Positions 47,743 through 57,965 of a stretch of 64,000 bases of DNA are shown in pieces; positions within the stretch are counted from its first letter, which is position 1, and the number at the start of each line of letters is the position of its first letter. The stretch is from Alkalihalobacillus bogoriensis ATCC BAA-922 (GTDB taxonomy: Bacteria; Bacillota; Bacilli; Bacillales; Bacillaceae_F): contig NZ_JHYI01000006.1 in the NCBI RefSeq assembly GCF_000621445.1, positions 310,001-374,000 of the forward strand. The letters run 5' to 3'. The notes under the pieces are model-generated. The model was not told the DNA's origin. It did no database searches and was given only the letters and a program-made list of their open reading frames with translations. A program made the translations under genes and the position numbers.

Positions 47743-49248
47743 TTATGAATACGAGGGGATTAGGGAATCATCCAAACCAATATATGAATCACTTTCATCA
47801 TGAATCGGCATACATTCTATCATTGATAATTCATTTTTCGTTAGTGTAATCGTAATCGTTAGTTTATCGTCCTCACTTATTTTCTGAGCCGTTCTAATAA
47901 GAGGCACCGAAGCATGCTTGAACGTTTCAACCATCTGTTTACTCGGAAACCGCGGGCGACCAAATTCCTTCCAAACTTTCCATGGGTTTGCATAATTCTC
48001 ATCGACGGTTTGTCGCTTTATAAACACCTTTCCAGTAACAATTGGGATTTCAATTGTCACTTCTTTTTGAAAGCCATCGCCCTTTTCCATAACTAGATTC
48101 CAAATAACAAGTGCAATTGAACCGTCCTTTCTCCTTGTCACTACCGTTTCTTCATCTCGGTACAATTGCTCTTCCCCAAGCAGGCTAAAAAAAGCGAAGA
48201 GGTGAAACGTCGGCTTCGGTACTTCATTGAGCCCAATTAAGCCAAACCCTCCGTGGAACTGCGCTTTAGGAACATCACGTTCCTCAAAGATATCGCTAAA
48301 TGTCCAATATGAAAACGAATCAACATAATCACCGCCTTCACTAAGTATCCGAGCAAGATAAGTTGCATTAAGTGGTGTATCATGTACCGGATTAATGGGA
48401 CTGTAAGAAGTGTTATATTCTGTAATATGAAAAGGTAAATGAGGAAAAGGTGAAGCATCAATGATTTCTCTGACCTTTTTAAATTCATTTAGCATTTTTT
48501 CATTCTCTGCAAGTTCTTGATAGTAATAATCTGGTGTCACTTTGTTTGGTGACTTCGAGGTATAAGCATGACGGGATACAAAATCTACGGGGACATTTTT
48601 CTCATGACAGAACTGTAAAAACTCCACGATCCACTCATCTGACCCACCACATATAGCTGGTCCTCCGACTTGAATATTAGGATGAACTTGCTTAATCGCC
48701 TTTGTTGTTACTTCATACAGCTTGAAGTATTCCTTTTTGTTGGCATCTTTCCAAAAATTTACGAGATTTGGCTCATTCCATATTTCAAAAGGCCACGTAA
48801 GTACTTCCTCAATTCCATATCTAGTAACAAAATGTGTGATAATAGCAGTAATCAACTCACTCCATTTTTTGTAATCATTGGGTGGTGAAATGTTTCCCTG
48901 CCACGTAAAAACAGTTTCTTCACTCGATGCTAGCCGTTTAGGCATAAAACCTATTTCCACAAACGGTTTGATTCCAAGCTGTAAATAAGAGTCAAAAATT
49001 CGGTTAATGTATGTGAAGTTGTAGAAGGAACGTATTTCACCGTTCACCTCTATCTCTCTATATATGCCGACATCATCATGTAACAGTCCGTGACCTCTAA
49101 TATATTGAAACCCAATTTTCTCTTGTACTAACTTTAGGTGGTCCAAGTAATCTTTTTGTAACGCTAAACCTAAACGTCCGGTTCCCACACAAAACTTCCA
49201 ATTTTTCTTAAAGGTTGATTTCCTTGTTCCGACTATAATATTTTTCAT
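47743..49248 (-). CDS. xynB: GH39 beta-xylosidase, intracellular
   Basis: 501 residues from ATG 49248 ([10 protein letters not shown]), with GGATGGAGG upstream; the ATG at 49272 merges with the stop of the permease gene before it. GH39 signatures: [30 protein letters not shown], acid/base in FEIWNEPNL (Glu159) and nucleophile in [10 protein letters not shown] (Glu277), within one residue of Geobacillus XynB1 (160 and 278). No signal peptide, so it trims imported xylo-oligosaccharides from the non-reducing end. It follows two permease genes in the operon and precedes uxuA. Confidence 0.95.
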   Translation of the reverse strand: MKNIIVGTRKSTFKKNWKFCVGTGRLGLALQKDYLDHLKLVQEKIGFQYIRGHGLLHDDVGIYREIEVNGEIRSFYNFTYINRIFDSYLQLGIKPFVEIGFMPKRLASSEETVFTWQGNISPPNDYKKWSELITAIITHFVTRYGIEEVLTWPFEIWNEPNLVNFWKDANKKEYFKLYEVTTKAIKQVHPNIQVGGPAICGGSDEWIVEFLQFCHEKNVPVDFVSRHAYTSKSPNKVTPDYYYQELAENEKMLNEFKKVREIIDASPFPHLPFHITEYNTSYSPINPVHDTPLNATYLARILSEGGDYVDSFSYWTFSDIFEERDVPKAQFHGGFGLIGLNEVPKPTFHLFAFFSLLGEEQLYRDEETVVTRRKDGSIALVIWNLVMEKGDGFQKEVTIEIPIVTGKVFIKRQTVDENYANPWKVWKEFGRPRFPSKQMVETFKHASVPLIRTAQKISEDDKLTITITLTKNELSMIECMPIHDESDSYIGLDDSLIPSYS

Positions 49249-49271
49249 AAAGCCTCCATCCCCATTCTTCA

Positions 49272-50153
49272 TTACTCTTTTTCAGCCCCTAAAACAATCC
49301 CTTTCACAAAATATTTTTGAATAAATGGATAAACGATTAACATTGGTAATGCCGCTATAAAAATTTGTGCAGATTGGACTGTTCTTTGAGATAAGTTCCG
49401 CAATGTTTCCGCATCGGTAATTTGGCTAAAATCCTGTTGAACAATAATCGTTTGTAAGAAAGTTTGTAGCGGGTAATTTCTAGCATCGTTATTGTAAATT
49501 AAGCCATCAAACCATGAGTTCCAATGGAACACCATTGTAAATAAGGAAACCGTTGCAATCGCTGGCACCGCAATAGGTAAATAAATTTTAAGGAAAATTT
49601 GAAAATGATTAGCTCCATCGATTGTAGCGGATTCTTCCAATGACTTTGGTACAGATGTTCGGAAAAAATTTAATAATAATATTAAATTAAAGGCGTTTAT
49701 CGCTGTAGGTAAAACTAGGGCCCAAATCGAGTTTGTTAAACCAAGACCTGTAACTACCATATAAGTTGGAACTAAACCGCCATTAAAAATCATCGTAATG
49801 ATAAAGAACCAAACATAAATTTTCCGACCTTTAAATTCATGGTCATATTTAGCAAGAGCATAAGCTGCACATAACAGTGCTCCCATTGATATTACTGTTC
49901 CAATTACAACACGAAGGATAGAAATCAAAAACGAACGAATAAAATTATCATTCCCAATTGTTCGTTGATACGCATCGAGTGTAAAATCGATCGGCCAAAA
50001 TGTAACGATGTTTGCTGCTGCTGCTCCACTTCCACTTAGTGACACCGCCAAAATATGCACAAGAGGTAAAATACAAAGTATAGCCATTAAGATGAGAAAG
50101 CTATAATTAAATAAAGTGAAAACCATATAGCTTTTCGTTTTATAGACACGCAT
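49272..50153 (-). CDS. Carbohydrate ABC transporter permease, YtcP/LplC type
   Basis: 293 residues, six membrane segments, and the ATPase-docking loop [21 protein letters not shown]. The YtcP/LplC type is marked by the long [11 protein letters not shown] end. It follows the other permease gene by 15 bp. Together with the 51361 lipoprotein it forms an importer of the class used for aldouronates and large xylo-oligosaccharides in Paenibacillus and Geobacillus. The ATPase must come from elsewhere. Confidence 0.9.
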   Translation of the reverse strand: MRVYKTKSYMVFTLFNYSFLILMAILCILPLVHILAVSLSGSGAAAANIVTFWPIDFTLDAYQRTIGNDNFIRSFLISILRVVIGTVISMGALLCAAYALAKYDHEFKGRKIYVWFFIITMIFNGGLVPTYMVVTGLGLTNSIWALVLPTAINAFNLILLLNFFRTSVPKSLEESATIDGANHFQIFLKIYLPIAVPAIATVSLFTMVFHWNSWFDGLIYNNDARNYPLQTFLQTIIVQQDFSQITDAETLRNLSQRTVQSAQIFIAALPMLIVYPFIQKYFVKGIVLGAEKE

Positions 50154-50168
50154 TTCGTCTCCTCCTTC

Positions 50169-51137
50169 CTAGAAAATTCTCCAGTTTGCGTATTTATAGG
50201 CAAAGCGATAGCCGATAATGATAAGAACTAAGCTGATAACAGATTTAAACAATCCAACAGCTGTACCATAACTAAAGTCACCACTTACTAACGAAACCCG
50301 ATAAACATACGTATCAATAATGTCTCCCGTTTGATAGACGAGTGGATTGTAAAGATTAAAAATTTGGTCAAAGCCTGCATTTAATATATTTCCGAGTGAT
50401 AATGTACCAACTACAATAATGATCGGTAGCATGGCTGGAATTGTAATATAAAGAGTTTGCTTCCAACGGTTCGCGCCATCAACAACAGCTGCCTCATATA
50501 AACTAGGATTTACAGCCGTAATTGCTGCTAGAAATACAATTGTATTAAACCCGGTTTCTTTCCATAAATCACTTATAATCACAGTAGTTCGAAACCAGTC
50601 ATTGCTTCCTAAGAAAAAAATCGGATCAAAACCGAAGAATCCAATGACTTGATTGACAAGACCTCCATCCGGAGAAAGTAAATCTAGTAAAATACCGCCT
50701 AAAATAACCCATGATAAAAAATACGGCAAATATATAATCGTTTGAACCGTTCGTTTAATGACCATCTTGTACATCTCATTTAATAGTAAGGCTACCGTAA
50801 TGGGAACAATTAACCCAAAAATAATCTTTAAAACCGAAATGACAATCGTATTCCAGATTACTTGTCTTGCATAATCGTATTCAAACATCGTACGAAAGTG
50901 TTCAAGTCCGACCCATTGTGAACCTGTAATACCTAACCACGGTTTAAAATCTTGAAATGCCATAATAATCCCAAACATCGGGCCGTATTGAAAAATAAGC
51001 CCTAACACTAATGCAGGTATTACTAGTACATGAAGCTGCCATGTTCTTTTCAAATCCCACTTTTGCTTTTGCTTTTTTATTTTTAATTGCTTCGTAACGC
51101 TATTAGTCCGATTGTGGACGACTTGCTGACTCTCCAT
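50169..51137 (-). CDS. Carbohydrate ABC transporter permease, LplB type
   Basis: 322 residues with a basic N-terminal tail (TKQLKIKKQKQKWDLKR), six membrane segments, and the docking loop YEAAVVDGANRWKQTLYITI-P. LplB-type features are QYGPMFGIIMAFQDFKPWLG and WETGFNTIVF-like KETGFNTIVFLAA. It lies downstream of its binding-protein gene but separated from it by a terminator and a family A repeat, so permease expression may be lower than that of the binding protein. Substrate: aldouronate or xylo-oligosaccharides, from context. Confidence 0.9.
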   Translation of the reverse strand: MESQQVVHNRTNSVTKQLKIKKQKQKWDLKRTWQLHVLVIPALVLGLIFQYGPMFGIIMAFQDFKPWLGITGSQWVGLEHFRTMFEYDYARQVIWNTIVISVLKIIFGLIVPITVALLLNEMYKMVIKRTVQTIIYLPYFLSWVILGGILLDLLSPDGGLVNQVIGFFGFDPIFFLGSNDWFRTTVIISDLWKETGFNTIVFLAAITAVNPSLYEAAVVDGANRWKQTLYITIPAMLPIIIVVGTLSLGNILNAGFDQIFNLYNPLVYQTGDIIDTYVYRVSLVSGDFSYGTAVGLFKSVISLVLIIIGYRFAYKYANWRIF

Positions 51138-51172
51138 GCCTTCCCCTCCAATCCATAAACAAAATACCTAGT

Positions 51173-51293
51173 TAAGAAAAACGCGGAGCGTCTTTTCTTT
51201 CAAGTGAAGTGCGGAGCCTTCGCTCTTCTTGAAATAGCTTTCAAAGCTTCACTGCTACACCAAAATTTTTATGCTTTCTAAGCTTTTAAAGAA
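51173..51293. repeat. MITE-like intergenic repeat, family A, copy 5, inside an operon
   Basis: Left end TTAAGAAAAACGCGGAGCGTC, middle AAGTGAAGTGCGGAGCCTTC, right end ATAGCTTTCAAAGCTTCACT then GCTACACCAAAATTTTTATG and CTTTCTAAGC. It sits between the binding-protein gene and its permease genes, next to a terminator-like hairpin. Confidence 0.78.
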
Positions 51294-51294
51294 A

Positions 51295-51336
51295 GCGCGA
51301 ATGTATAAATCGGAATATTCCGAAAACAATTCGCGC
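51295..51336 (-). terminator. Terminator-like hairpin between binding protein and permeases
   Basis: GCGCGAAT / ATTCGCGC, 8-bp stem enclosing the palindrome CGGAATATTCCG. It starts 25 bases after the binding-protein stop and is followed on the minus strand by TTCTTTAAAAG. Likely partial termination inside the operon. Confidence 0.7.
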
Positions 51337-51360
51337 CTTTTTAGTTTACATATCCTTCAA

Positions 51361-53007
51361 TTAGTTTCGAACGGAGTCATACCACTCGTTTACTTCTTGT
51401 GTGATCGTTTCTCCACCAGAAGCTAGCCATTCCTCAACAAATTGGTCAAATGTACTTATTGGCTTGTTTCCATAAATAATATCAACAAATGTTTCATCTT
51501 CTAATCTTTCCAAATGCTCTGATCTAGAGCTCATTGTATCTGTCGGTGGTCCAGAAAATTCGTTTACAATTCGAATATCATTTTGCTTATTTACGATGGC
51601 AGCCGCTTCAATATAATCAGGGTGACGTCCAGCCAAGTTCGCTTCATACCCATTGACAGGGTCTCTACCGGTTTCATGAAACTCTTCTAATAGCCCATAC
51701 ATTTCATATGGAATAGTCGGGATATTAGTTGGCAAGAAATATCGGCCTGGATCAACATGGTCTTCACCTGTTATTTCTTCAAATTCAGCAATATTATAGA
51801 TGGGCTCACCATCTTTCATTACATAATCGTATCCTTCAAACAATCCATAAGGGAAATGGTCGGATTCTCCTAATGGATAACCTAATATCGTATCCCAATA
51901 CTCAAAGAATTTATCAAAATATTCAAACTCACTGTTAAACAAGAAAGATCCTACTATTAAACCTTCGCCACGGCGGCCTGCATCACCATTAGGTCCTGTA
52001 ACATGTGGAAATGGTTTGACAACAGCATCCGGAATTACTTGTTCAATCTCACCAATTGGATAGCCATGTGCCCATGGTGGTGCTGCCATTATTCCAGATC
52101 TACCTGAAATAAAGCTTTCTTGTGCATCGCCTGCACTTAAAATGGCAAAATCTGTGGCTAAGTACCCCTTTTCATACCATTCATTAATTTTAGCAAGTCC
52201 ATCTTTCACATTAGGTTGGATTGAGCCATATACAAGAGAACCATCTTCTCCTTGGCTCCAGTTCCCAGGGACATAATCTCCAAATGCGCCGAATACCCAA
52301 GCTGAATCCGCAATATTTCCTCCACGGAATCCTTGATCTCCGGCAGCAAAGGTAATCCCTATCGTATCATCTCTTCCTGTTTCGTTCGGGTCTTCATGAA
52401 CGAATACTTCCATAATGTGCTCTAGTTCTTCTAGTGTTTCAGGAGCTTCTAAATCAAATTTGTCTAGCCAGTCTTGGCGAATCCAAAGTAGTGTGTCTGA
52501 TCCATTACCTCCAGAGTATCGTGGAACCCCAAAAATCTCACCATTTTCATTTGTTGACGGATAAAAGGCCTCGGGGAACCTTTCAAACAACTCTTTTATC
52601 CTCGGAGTAGCATGCTCCTCAATGACATCATCAATTGACCGTACAAGTCCTGATTCTATTAAATCTGCCTTAATGCTATTATTTGAGACGAGAAAAACAT
52701 CTGGCAGTTTCTCACGGGACGACATCATTAAACGCAATTGAGTATTGAATTGTTCATCATTCGGTTGCGTCCACTCTGTAACAAATTTTATTCCTAGTTC
52801 TTCTTCTGCCCATCTTGTTACAACATTATCATGAACATTTTCCCCATCTTTAAAAACGGTTCCATCATCGAGTACACGTGCAGTTGTAATCGTAACAGGA
52901 CCGTCTTCCTCTGAAACTTGATCTGAGTCAGCTTCTTCATTTGAACAAGCTGCCAGAATACCAACACTTACTACTAGAGACAAAAGCAAAGATAATGATT
53001 TTTTCAT
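51361..53007 (-). CDS. Substrate-binding lipoprotein, LplA/YtcQ type (aldouronate/xylo-oligosaccharide)
   Basis: 548 residues from ATG 53007 (MKKSLSLLL), with AGGGGGAG upstream; the frame starts 26 codons earlier without support. The signal peptide ends in lipobox LAAC (Cys21), followed by an acidic linker. Large LplA-type binding protein with EWTQPNDEQFNTQLRLMM, LPDVFLVSNN and WIRQDWLDKFDLEAPETLEE. It binds oligosaccharides outside the cell for the permeases at 49272-51137. A cre-like box lies 134 bp upstream of the start. The 315-bp gap 53008-53322 has no gene. Confidence 0.91.
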   Translation of the reverse strand: MKKSLSLLLSLVVSVGILAACSNEEADSDQVSEEDGPVTITTARVLDDGTVFKDGENVHDNVVTRWAEEELGIKFVTEWTQPNDEQFNTQLRLMMSSREKLPDVFLVSNNSIKADLIESGLVRSIDDVIEEHATPRIKELFERFPEAFYPSTNENGEIFGVPRYSGGNGSDTLLWIRQDWLDKFDLEAPETLEELEHIMEVFVHEDPNETGRDDTIGITFAAGDQGFRGGNIADSAWVFGAFGDYVPGNWSQGEDGSLVYGSIQPNVKDGLAKINEWYEKGYLATDFAILSAGDAQESFISGRSGIMAAPPWAHGYPIGEIEQVIPDAVVKPFPHVTGPNGDAGRRGEGLIVGSFLFNSEFEYFDKFFEYWDTILGYPLGESDHFPYGLFEGYDYVMKDGEPIYNIAEFEEITGEDHVDPGRYFLPTNIPTIPYEMYGLLEEFHETGRDPVNGYEANLAGRHPDYIEAAAIVNKQNDIRIVNEFSGPPTDTMSSRSEHLERLEDETFVDIIYGNKPISTFDQFVEEWLASGGETITQEVNEWYDSVRN

Positions 53008-53140
53008 TTGTTCTCCCCCTAAATTTAAGTATAATTTCACACTTTTTATAAAAGCTAGTTCAGAGTTTGGCATCCCCCCAATCAAAAATCAAAACTTTTT
53101 ACTATGTTTTTTCGCAACGTGTGGAACCCTTCTCCTTTTT

Positions 53141-53154
53141 AGAAAACGGTTACA
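53141..53154. promoter_or_regulatory. cre-like box upstream of the LplA-type binding-protein gene
   Basis: Minus strand TGTAACCGTTTTCT fits TGNAANCGNTNNCA except the last base. Confidence 0.6.
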
Positions 53155-53322
53155 TTATTTAAATCAACTACTCTGTCCTTCTATCTATACATAAATTATA
53201 CGAATGGACGAAACTAAAGAAAACTAAGTAAAATATAGTTCATACTTAGAGAAGTATAGATGTTTTACATTCATGAAACACTCTTGACAGATACAATCTA
53301 GCGAATGAGCAAAAACTAAAAA

Positions 53323-53362
53323 AAGGCCACTGTAAAAGGCGAATTACCTTCTCAATGACCTT
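53323..53362 (-). terminator. Terminator of the GH67 operon
   Basis: AAGGCCACTG faces CAATGACCTT (10 bp with G-U pairs), with AAGG / CCTT pairing inside, and TTTTTTTAG after it on the minus strand, 16 bases beyond the YesL-like stop. Confidence 0.8.
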
Positions 53363-53378
53363 ACAATTTCACAAATTT

Positions 53379-54020
53379 TTATTCATAGCTTATTTCTGAC
53401 CCTTTTCGTTTCACTTCCAAATGCTTAAACCCATAAAACGCAACTCCCATTAAAATGAACCCTACTGTACTTGCACCAAACAACGGGATTAATCCAGGGA
53501 TAAACATAAATAAATAATAGGCAGACAATAACATAATCACCATTACCATAACGACCAATGGACTTAATAAACTTATAAGAAAAGCTTGCCTGATGTACTG
53601 ATAAAACGGTAAATCATAGTGGACATAAACAGGAATTATAAAAAATAACATTAGAATATAAGCACATGTTGCCATCACCAAAAAAAGAAAGAAAATACTA
53701 TGCAGGACTCCAGTAAACTGCACTAGCAGTTGAAAATTTATAAATAATATATAAGCACTAACAAATAATAACAACGCTAGAGCATTCGCTTTAACAAACT
53801 CTTTTTTGTAAGTGGTCCTAAAAAGCTTACCTATTGGAATCTCTTTATCCCCTTTTAACCATTTACGAATGACGGTGAGCATCGCAACCGACGCTGGCAT
53901 AATCCCCCAAAAAACGAGTCCAACTACAGTAAAGAAAATCCACAACAAATTAAGATAAGCGAATCGTGTCACCCATTCACTTATTTGATAAAAGCTTCCC
54001 ATTACCCCTTGTCTTTCCAT
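53379..54020 (-). CDS. YesL-like DUF624 membrane protein, copy 1
   Basis: 213 residues with about five hydrophobic segments and the DUF624 pattern FAYLNLLWIFFTVVGLVFWG, MPASVAMLTVIRKWLKGD near the N-terminus. YesL is found beside YesMN and ABC sugar importers in bacilli, but its function is unknown; a part in importer or sensor assembly is possible. It is the last gene after the 56184 binding protein and GH67, 86 bp downstream across a hairpin. A second copy lies at 61588 (shared NLLWI, MPA, RKWL, KK-F-K-N). Confidence 0.85.
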   Translation of the reverse strand: MERQGVMGSFYQISEWVTRFAYLNLLWIFFTVVGLVFWGIMPASVAMLTVIRKWLKGDKEIPIGKLFRTTYKKEFVKANALALLLFVSAYILFINFQLLVQFTGVLHSIFFLFLVMATCAYILMLFFIIPVYVHYDLPFYQYIRQAFLISLLSPLVVMVMVIMLLSAYYLFMFIPGLIPLFGASTVGFILMGVAFYGFKHLEVKRKGSEISYE

Positions 54021-54053
54021 TTTTTATCCTCCATTTTTATTCACCGTCTTAAA

Positions 54054-54100
54054 AAAGAGCAAATTTAGAACGCTTCTTGAATCATTCCAAATTGCTCTTT
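54054..54100 (-). terminator. Hairpin after the GH67 gene
   Basis: AAAGAGCAA / TTGCTCTTT, 9-bp outer stem, followed on the minus strand by TTTAAGACGG, 6 bases after the GH67 stop. It probably reduces read-through into the YesL-like gene. Confidence 0.78.
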
Positions 54101-54106
54101 ATTATC

Positions 54107-56164
54107 TCAATAAATCTTTCTTTGTTTTTCATCTTTGATTCCTGATTTGCGGAAAAAATACGTGTTAATAATGTCTCGCCACTCTTTCGCATGCTCAATT
54201 TGTTCTTCAAGACGCTGTAAAACATTATCGTATCGTTCACTATCAATCTTAGTCATTAGCGAAACCCATTGCTCTTTTAAATGGATTGCTTGTTCAACCC
54301 CTTCAAAGTGGGTATCATAAATGTGTTGAATGACTGATTTACCTGATTGTAACTTGTGCGTATAAGGAACATGATGAAAAAATAATAAAAGATCATCTGG
54401 ACATGTATCAAGAGATTCGTATAAATCTCTATTCTCTTTAAAATATTGTTCAGTGTAACCTGTCCCTGTTTTTACAGTTCGGTCCACACCGATCCCATAA
54501 CAATCTGCATAATGATAAGTCCCCCATACCGAATATTCGTACCCATCCACATTTGGCCCATAATGATGATCTGGATTGACCATCCAACCGACCCCTAATG
54601 GAGATGTATAGCTTTCATATATGGGCCACGATTCAAAAAGGATTGTCGTCACTTTCTGAATAACTTCTGAATCGTTACCAAATGTTACACGTACCCATTC
54701 GTTTGTAATTTCCTCTACAGATAGGTCTGGATTCCATACTAATCGTCCATACCCAAATAAATTTGCTTGTGCAAGTTGATGTCCAGTCCAGTTTGAATCA
54801 TCACCAATATTGGAAACAGCTGTAATTCCACTTAATTCATTATTGAACGTTGACCCAGCAACAATTCGCTTAATTGGCGAACCTTCTCCTTTTGCAAAAG
54901 TCTCAAACTCCAGTATTTCTTTCCACTGTGGAAGCAAATAACAAACATGTCTTTGTTGTCCTGTATACTCTTGTGTAATTTGAAGCTCTAGCATTTGGTT
55001 TGTATCACTCATTGCACCAAATAAAGGGGAAACTGCTTCACGAACTTGAAAATCCATCGGTCCATTTTTAATTTGAAGCAATACATTTTTATGGAACTGA
55101 CCATCTAGTGGTTTAAAATGATCATACGCAGCTTTCGCTCGATCTGTTTTACGATCACGCCAGTCTTGCATGCAGTTATAGACGAAGCATCGCCAAATAA
55201 CAATACCTTGAAAAGGCGCAAACGCTTCAGCTAACATATTTGCCCCATCAGCATGATTGCGCTCATAAGTAAAAGGACCTGGTCGATGTTCCGAATCTGC
55301 TTTTACGACAACCCCGCCAAAATCAGGTATATACCGATAGATTTCTACTGCTTTTTCTTTCCACCATGCTCGTACTTCACTATCTAACGGGTCGGCTGTT
55401 AAAAGTCCACCTAATTCGATTGGACTCGCATAATTAATACTTAAAAATGTCTTGATTCCATATTGCCTAAATATAGTAGCCATTTCTGCAACTTCCGGTA
55501 GCCATTTCTCTGTAATCAACTTTGTTTCCACTTTATGAACATTTACATTGTTAATGGATATTCCGTTAATTCCAATGGACGAAAGCAGTCTTGCATAATC
55601 TTTTATTCTTTCTTTCTCTTTCGTAATCGTATTATTCTCATAGAATATAGAACTACCAGCATATCCTCTCTCAATACTACCATCCATATTGTCCCACTGA
55701 TTCATCATCCGTAAACGATTTTTCGGATTTTCAATTTGGTCTAAATCGTTTAAATTTGTTCTTGTTTGAATAAACCGTAATAAATGAAAACTGCCATACA
55801 GTACTCCTTTATCCGTTTTTCCAGCAATAATGATAGAAGACGTCCCGTTGTAATCTTTTGTTTGAATGATATAACCATCGTCATGAAGTGAAAAGGCAAA
55901 TGTTTTATCTAGTCGATCAATGGTCGTTAATACAACCGTAGGCATTTTTGGATGTTCTGTATACACAGTCGGTTTCTGACCGTTCAAACCTGAAAATGCT
56001 CCAACAAGCTCCCTCTTTGCGGATTCAATAATTGGTGATGTTTCTAAGAGCGTAATTGAAGATAGCCATTTTTTATTTTCCGATAGCCATGTTTGGTCCT
56101 GTATTCTATCATACCTTAACCAAGCTTTATACCCTTCTGTTCTTTTTAAATGCTGTACAGTCAC
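54107..56164 (-). CDS. aguA: GH67 alpha-glucuronidase, intracellular
   Basis: 685 residues, the normal length for GH67. Domains: N-terminal hexosaminidase-like fold (1-140), central barrel (about 145-470), and helical C-terminal region. The acid Glu292 in [12 protein letters not shown] and the bases Asp371 in [10 protein letters not shown] and Glu399 in [12 protein letters not shown] lie exactly 7 residues beyond Geobacillus AguA Glu285, Asp364 and Glu392. It removes (4-O-methyl)glucuronic acid from the non-reducing end of imported aldouronates. No signal peptide. It lies 19 bp after a binding-protein gene and is in the same operon, under a cre-like box. Confidence 0.96.
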   Translation of the reverse strand: MTVQHLKRTEGYKAWLRYDRIQDQTWLSENKKWLSSITLLETSPIIESAKRELVGAFSGLNGQKPTVYTEHPKMPTVVLTTIDRLDKTFAFSLHDDGYIIQTKDYNGTSSIIIAGKTDKGVLYGSFHLLRFIQTRTNLNDLDQIENPKNRLRMMNQWDNMDGSIERGYAGSSIFYENNTITKEKERIKDYARLLSSIGINGISINNVNVHKVETKLITEKWLPEVAEMATIFRQYGIKTFLSINYASPIELGGLLTADPLDSEVRAWWKEKAVEIYRYIPDFGGVVVKADSEHRPGPFTYERNHADGANMLAEAFAPFQGIVIWRCFVYNCMQDWRDRKTDRAKAAYDHFKPLDGQFHKNVLLQIKNGPMDFQVREAVSPLFGAMSDTNQMLELQITQEYTGQQRHVCYLLPQWKEILEFETFAKGEGSPIKRIVAGSTFNNELSGITAVSNIGDDSNWTGHQLAQANLFGYGRLVWNPDLSVEEITNEWVRVTFGNDSEVIQKVTTILFESWPIYESYTSPLGVGWMVNPDHHYGPNVDGYEYSVWGTYHYADCYGIGVDRTVKTGTGYTEQYFKENRDLYESLDTCPDDLLLFFHHVPYTHKLQSGKSVIQHIYDTHFEGVEQAIHLKEQWVSLMTKIDSERYDNVLQRLEEQIEHAKEWRDIINTYFFRKSGIKDEKQRKIY

Positions 56165-56183
56165 AATTTCCCCTCCCTTTAGG

Positions 56184-57848
56184 CTAATTCCTGTCCTTGC
56201 TCCATTCGATCCGTTGTGAAATAAACTCGTTCATGACTTTTTCATAGGCTTCAATATTTAACTGTTCATATTCATTCACGTATTCTTCCCACTTTCCTTC
56301 AAATTCGCTAGGCTTACATAATACTAATTGCGGATACCACAATCTTTGTAGCCGTTGCGCTTGTTCTTTAAAAATCGCAGCATCAGAACCTGGTTCAATG
56401 TGCGCACTCCATGCCGGAAACCATGGTCGTTCTTTCGGTTCAGCAAAAAGATCAGAAAATACGTCAAGATTATAAGCCTCTAGTAGAACTTGTTCTTCTT
56501 TTGTGTAATTTACTATGGCTACTTCTGGCTGACGCCTCGCTTCCCAAGCATTTCCATCAGGAAACAGTCCCGCTCCACGAGGCCAATACCATTCAAATAT
56601 GGAAATCCCGAATTGCTCTTTAAACTCTTCTTGACTTATTTTCATCATTTGCTCCTTCGTTCGATAATAACGACCGTCTTCATTCACTTCATATGTTTCT
56701 CCTTCAATTCCCCATGAAATTAGCTTTTGATTTTCCTCTTCCATTAAATAATCCCAAAATTGCATTATGCGCACCGGGTCGTCTGCACTTTTTGTAATTC
56801 CTATTCCACGGTTAGAATTAAAGGAAGGCGGGTCCACATACTGATCCTTGATACCTTCGTCAAAAACAATTGGCAAGGCCATATATTCTCTGTCATCATC
56901 CCCTTTTGCACTTAAATAGTTAAATGCTTGCCCGACCTGCCAGCGATAATCAAAAAAGCCGAGCACTCTCCCTGAAGAAATTGTATCTAAATACTCTTCA
57001 TACGTTGTTACAAATGCTTTATCATCAAACAATCCTTTATCATTTATTTCATTAAGCTTTTTTAAATATCGTTTCGTCATCTCTTTATTTCCATATACAC
57101 TTGCTTTAAAAGTCTCCATATTCACGATGACATCTCCATCATTCGGATATCCTGCAAGATGAGCGGGTGGATTTGTCATCGCAAAAAAACGCCAATCATT
57201 CGTTAAAGCAGTAAAACCAATTGTTTTCTCACCGTTTATTTCTGGATATTTCGACACATAGGACTCAATTAAATGAAAATATTCATCAAGCGTTATTACT
57301 TCAGGATATCCAAATTCCTTTAATATGCCTCTTTGAATCCAAAAAGCACCTTGGTCAATATCCGGGTTGGCCAAAAAGCCATGACTTGCTCCAAAAGGGA
57401 TAAAATAAATATTTCCATCTTCATGTGTCATCAAGTCCAAGTATGGTTCATACACTTTTTTTAGATTTGGAGCATGCTCTTCCATTAAGTCATTTAACGG
57501 GATAAATGCATCTGCTTCCATTATTTTGTCTATCGCCACATCTGGACTCATCATGTCAGGGTATTGACCACTGGCAATCATAACACCAATTGTTGTATCA
57601 AGATCATTTGATGGATATTCGACTTTAATATTGACTCCTGTATCCTCTTCAAACCGTTTTCCTAACGTTGTCATATTTGAATAGATATTTTGGCCATTTG
57701 TGACCGCATTAAAGTACGTAAACGTGACAGGTGTCCACTGTGGCTGTTCATCTGTAGCTTCTAGGTCAGATGATTCTTTATTTTGACAACCGACTACAAG
57801 CAATAAGCATACATATACAATACTTAATTTTAAACGACCGATTTTCAT
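56184..57848 (-). CDS. Substrate-binding lipoprotein, LplA type, without its own permeases
   Basis: 554 residues with lipoprotein signal (LVVGC, Cys21). Features such as [35 protein letters not shown] and [11 protein letters not shown] place it in the large LplA-type binding proteins, but it differs clearly from the 51361 protein. No permease gene follows; instead GH67 comes 19 bp later. It might deliver another ligand to the permeases at 49272-51137, or act with the YesMN sensor directly upstream as a ligand-presenting protein. Both ideas are inference. A cre-like palindrome lies 37 bp before its start. Confidence 0.88.
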   Translation of the reverse strand: MKIGRLKLSIVYVCLLLVVGCQNKESSDLEATDEQPQWTPVTFTYFNAVTNGQNIYSNMTTLGKRFEEDTGVNIKVEYPSNDLDTTIGVMIASGQYPDMMSPDVAIDKIMEADAFIPLNDLMEEHAPNLKKVYEPYLDLMTHEDGNIYFIPFGASHGFLANPDIDQGAFWIQRGILKEFGYPEVITLDEYFHLIESYVSKYPEINGEKTIGFTALTNDWRFFAMTNPPAHLAGYPNDGDVIVNMETFKASVYGNKEMTKRYLKKLNEINDKGLFDDKAFVTTYEEYLDTISSGRVLGFFDYRWQVGQAFNYLSAKGDDDREYMALPIVFDEGIKDQYVDPPSFNSNRGIGITKSADDPVRIMQFWDYLMEEENQKLISWGIEGETYEVNEDGRYYRTKEQMMKISQEEFKEQFGISIFEWYWPRGAGLFPDGNAWEARRQPEVAIVNYTKEEQVLLEAYNLDVFSDLFAEPKERPWFPAWSAHIEPGSDAAIFKEQAQRLQRLWYPQLVLCKPSEFEGKWEEYVNEYEQLNIEAYEKVMNEFISQRIEWSKDRN

Positions 57849-57884
57849 TTTACTTAACCCCTACCCAATCTTGTAACCTCAACC

Positions 57885-57898
57885 TGTAAGTGCTTACA
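57885..57898. promoter_or_regulatory. cre-like palindrome upstream of the binding-protein/GH67 operon
   Basis: TGTAAGTGCTTACA, one base from the symmetric cre TGTAAGCGCTTACA, located 37 bp before the start codon. Confidence 0.62.
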
Positions 57899-57965
57899 TT
57901 ATACCTTCGTTTTTACTGAACTGTGACCCTAAAAACTAAAGTATTTTCTTTCAAAACCTTAGCCT

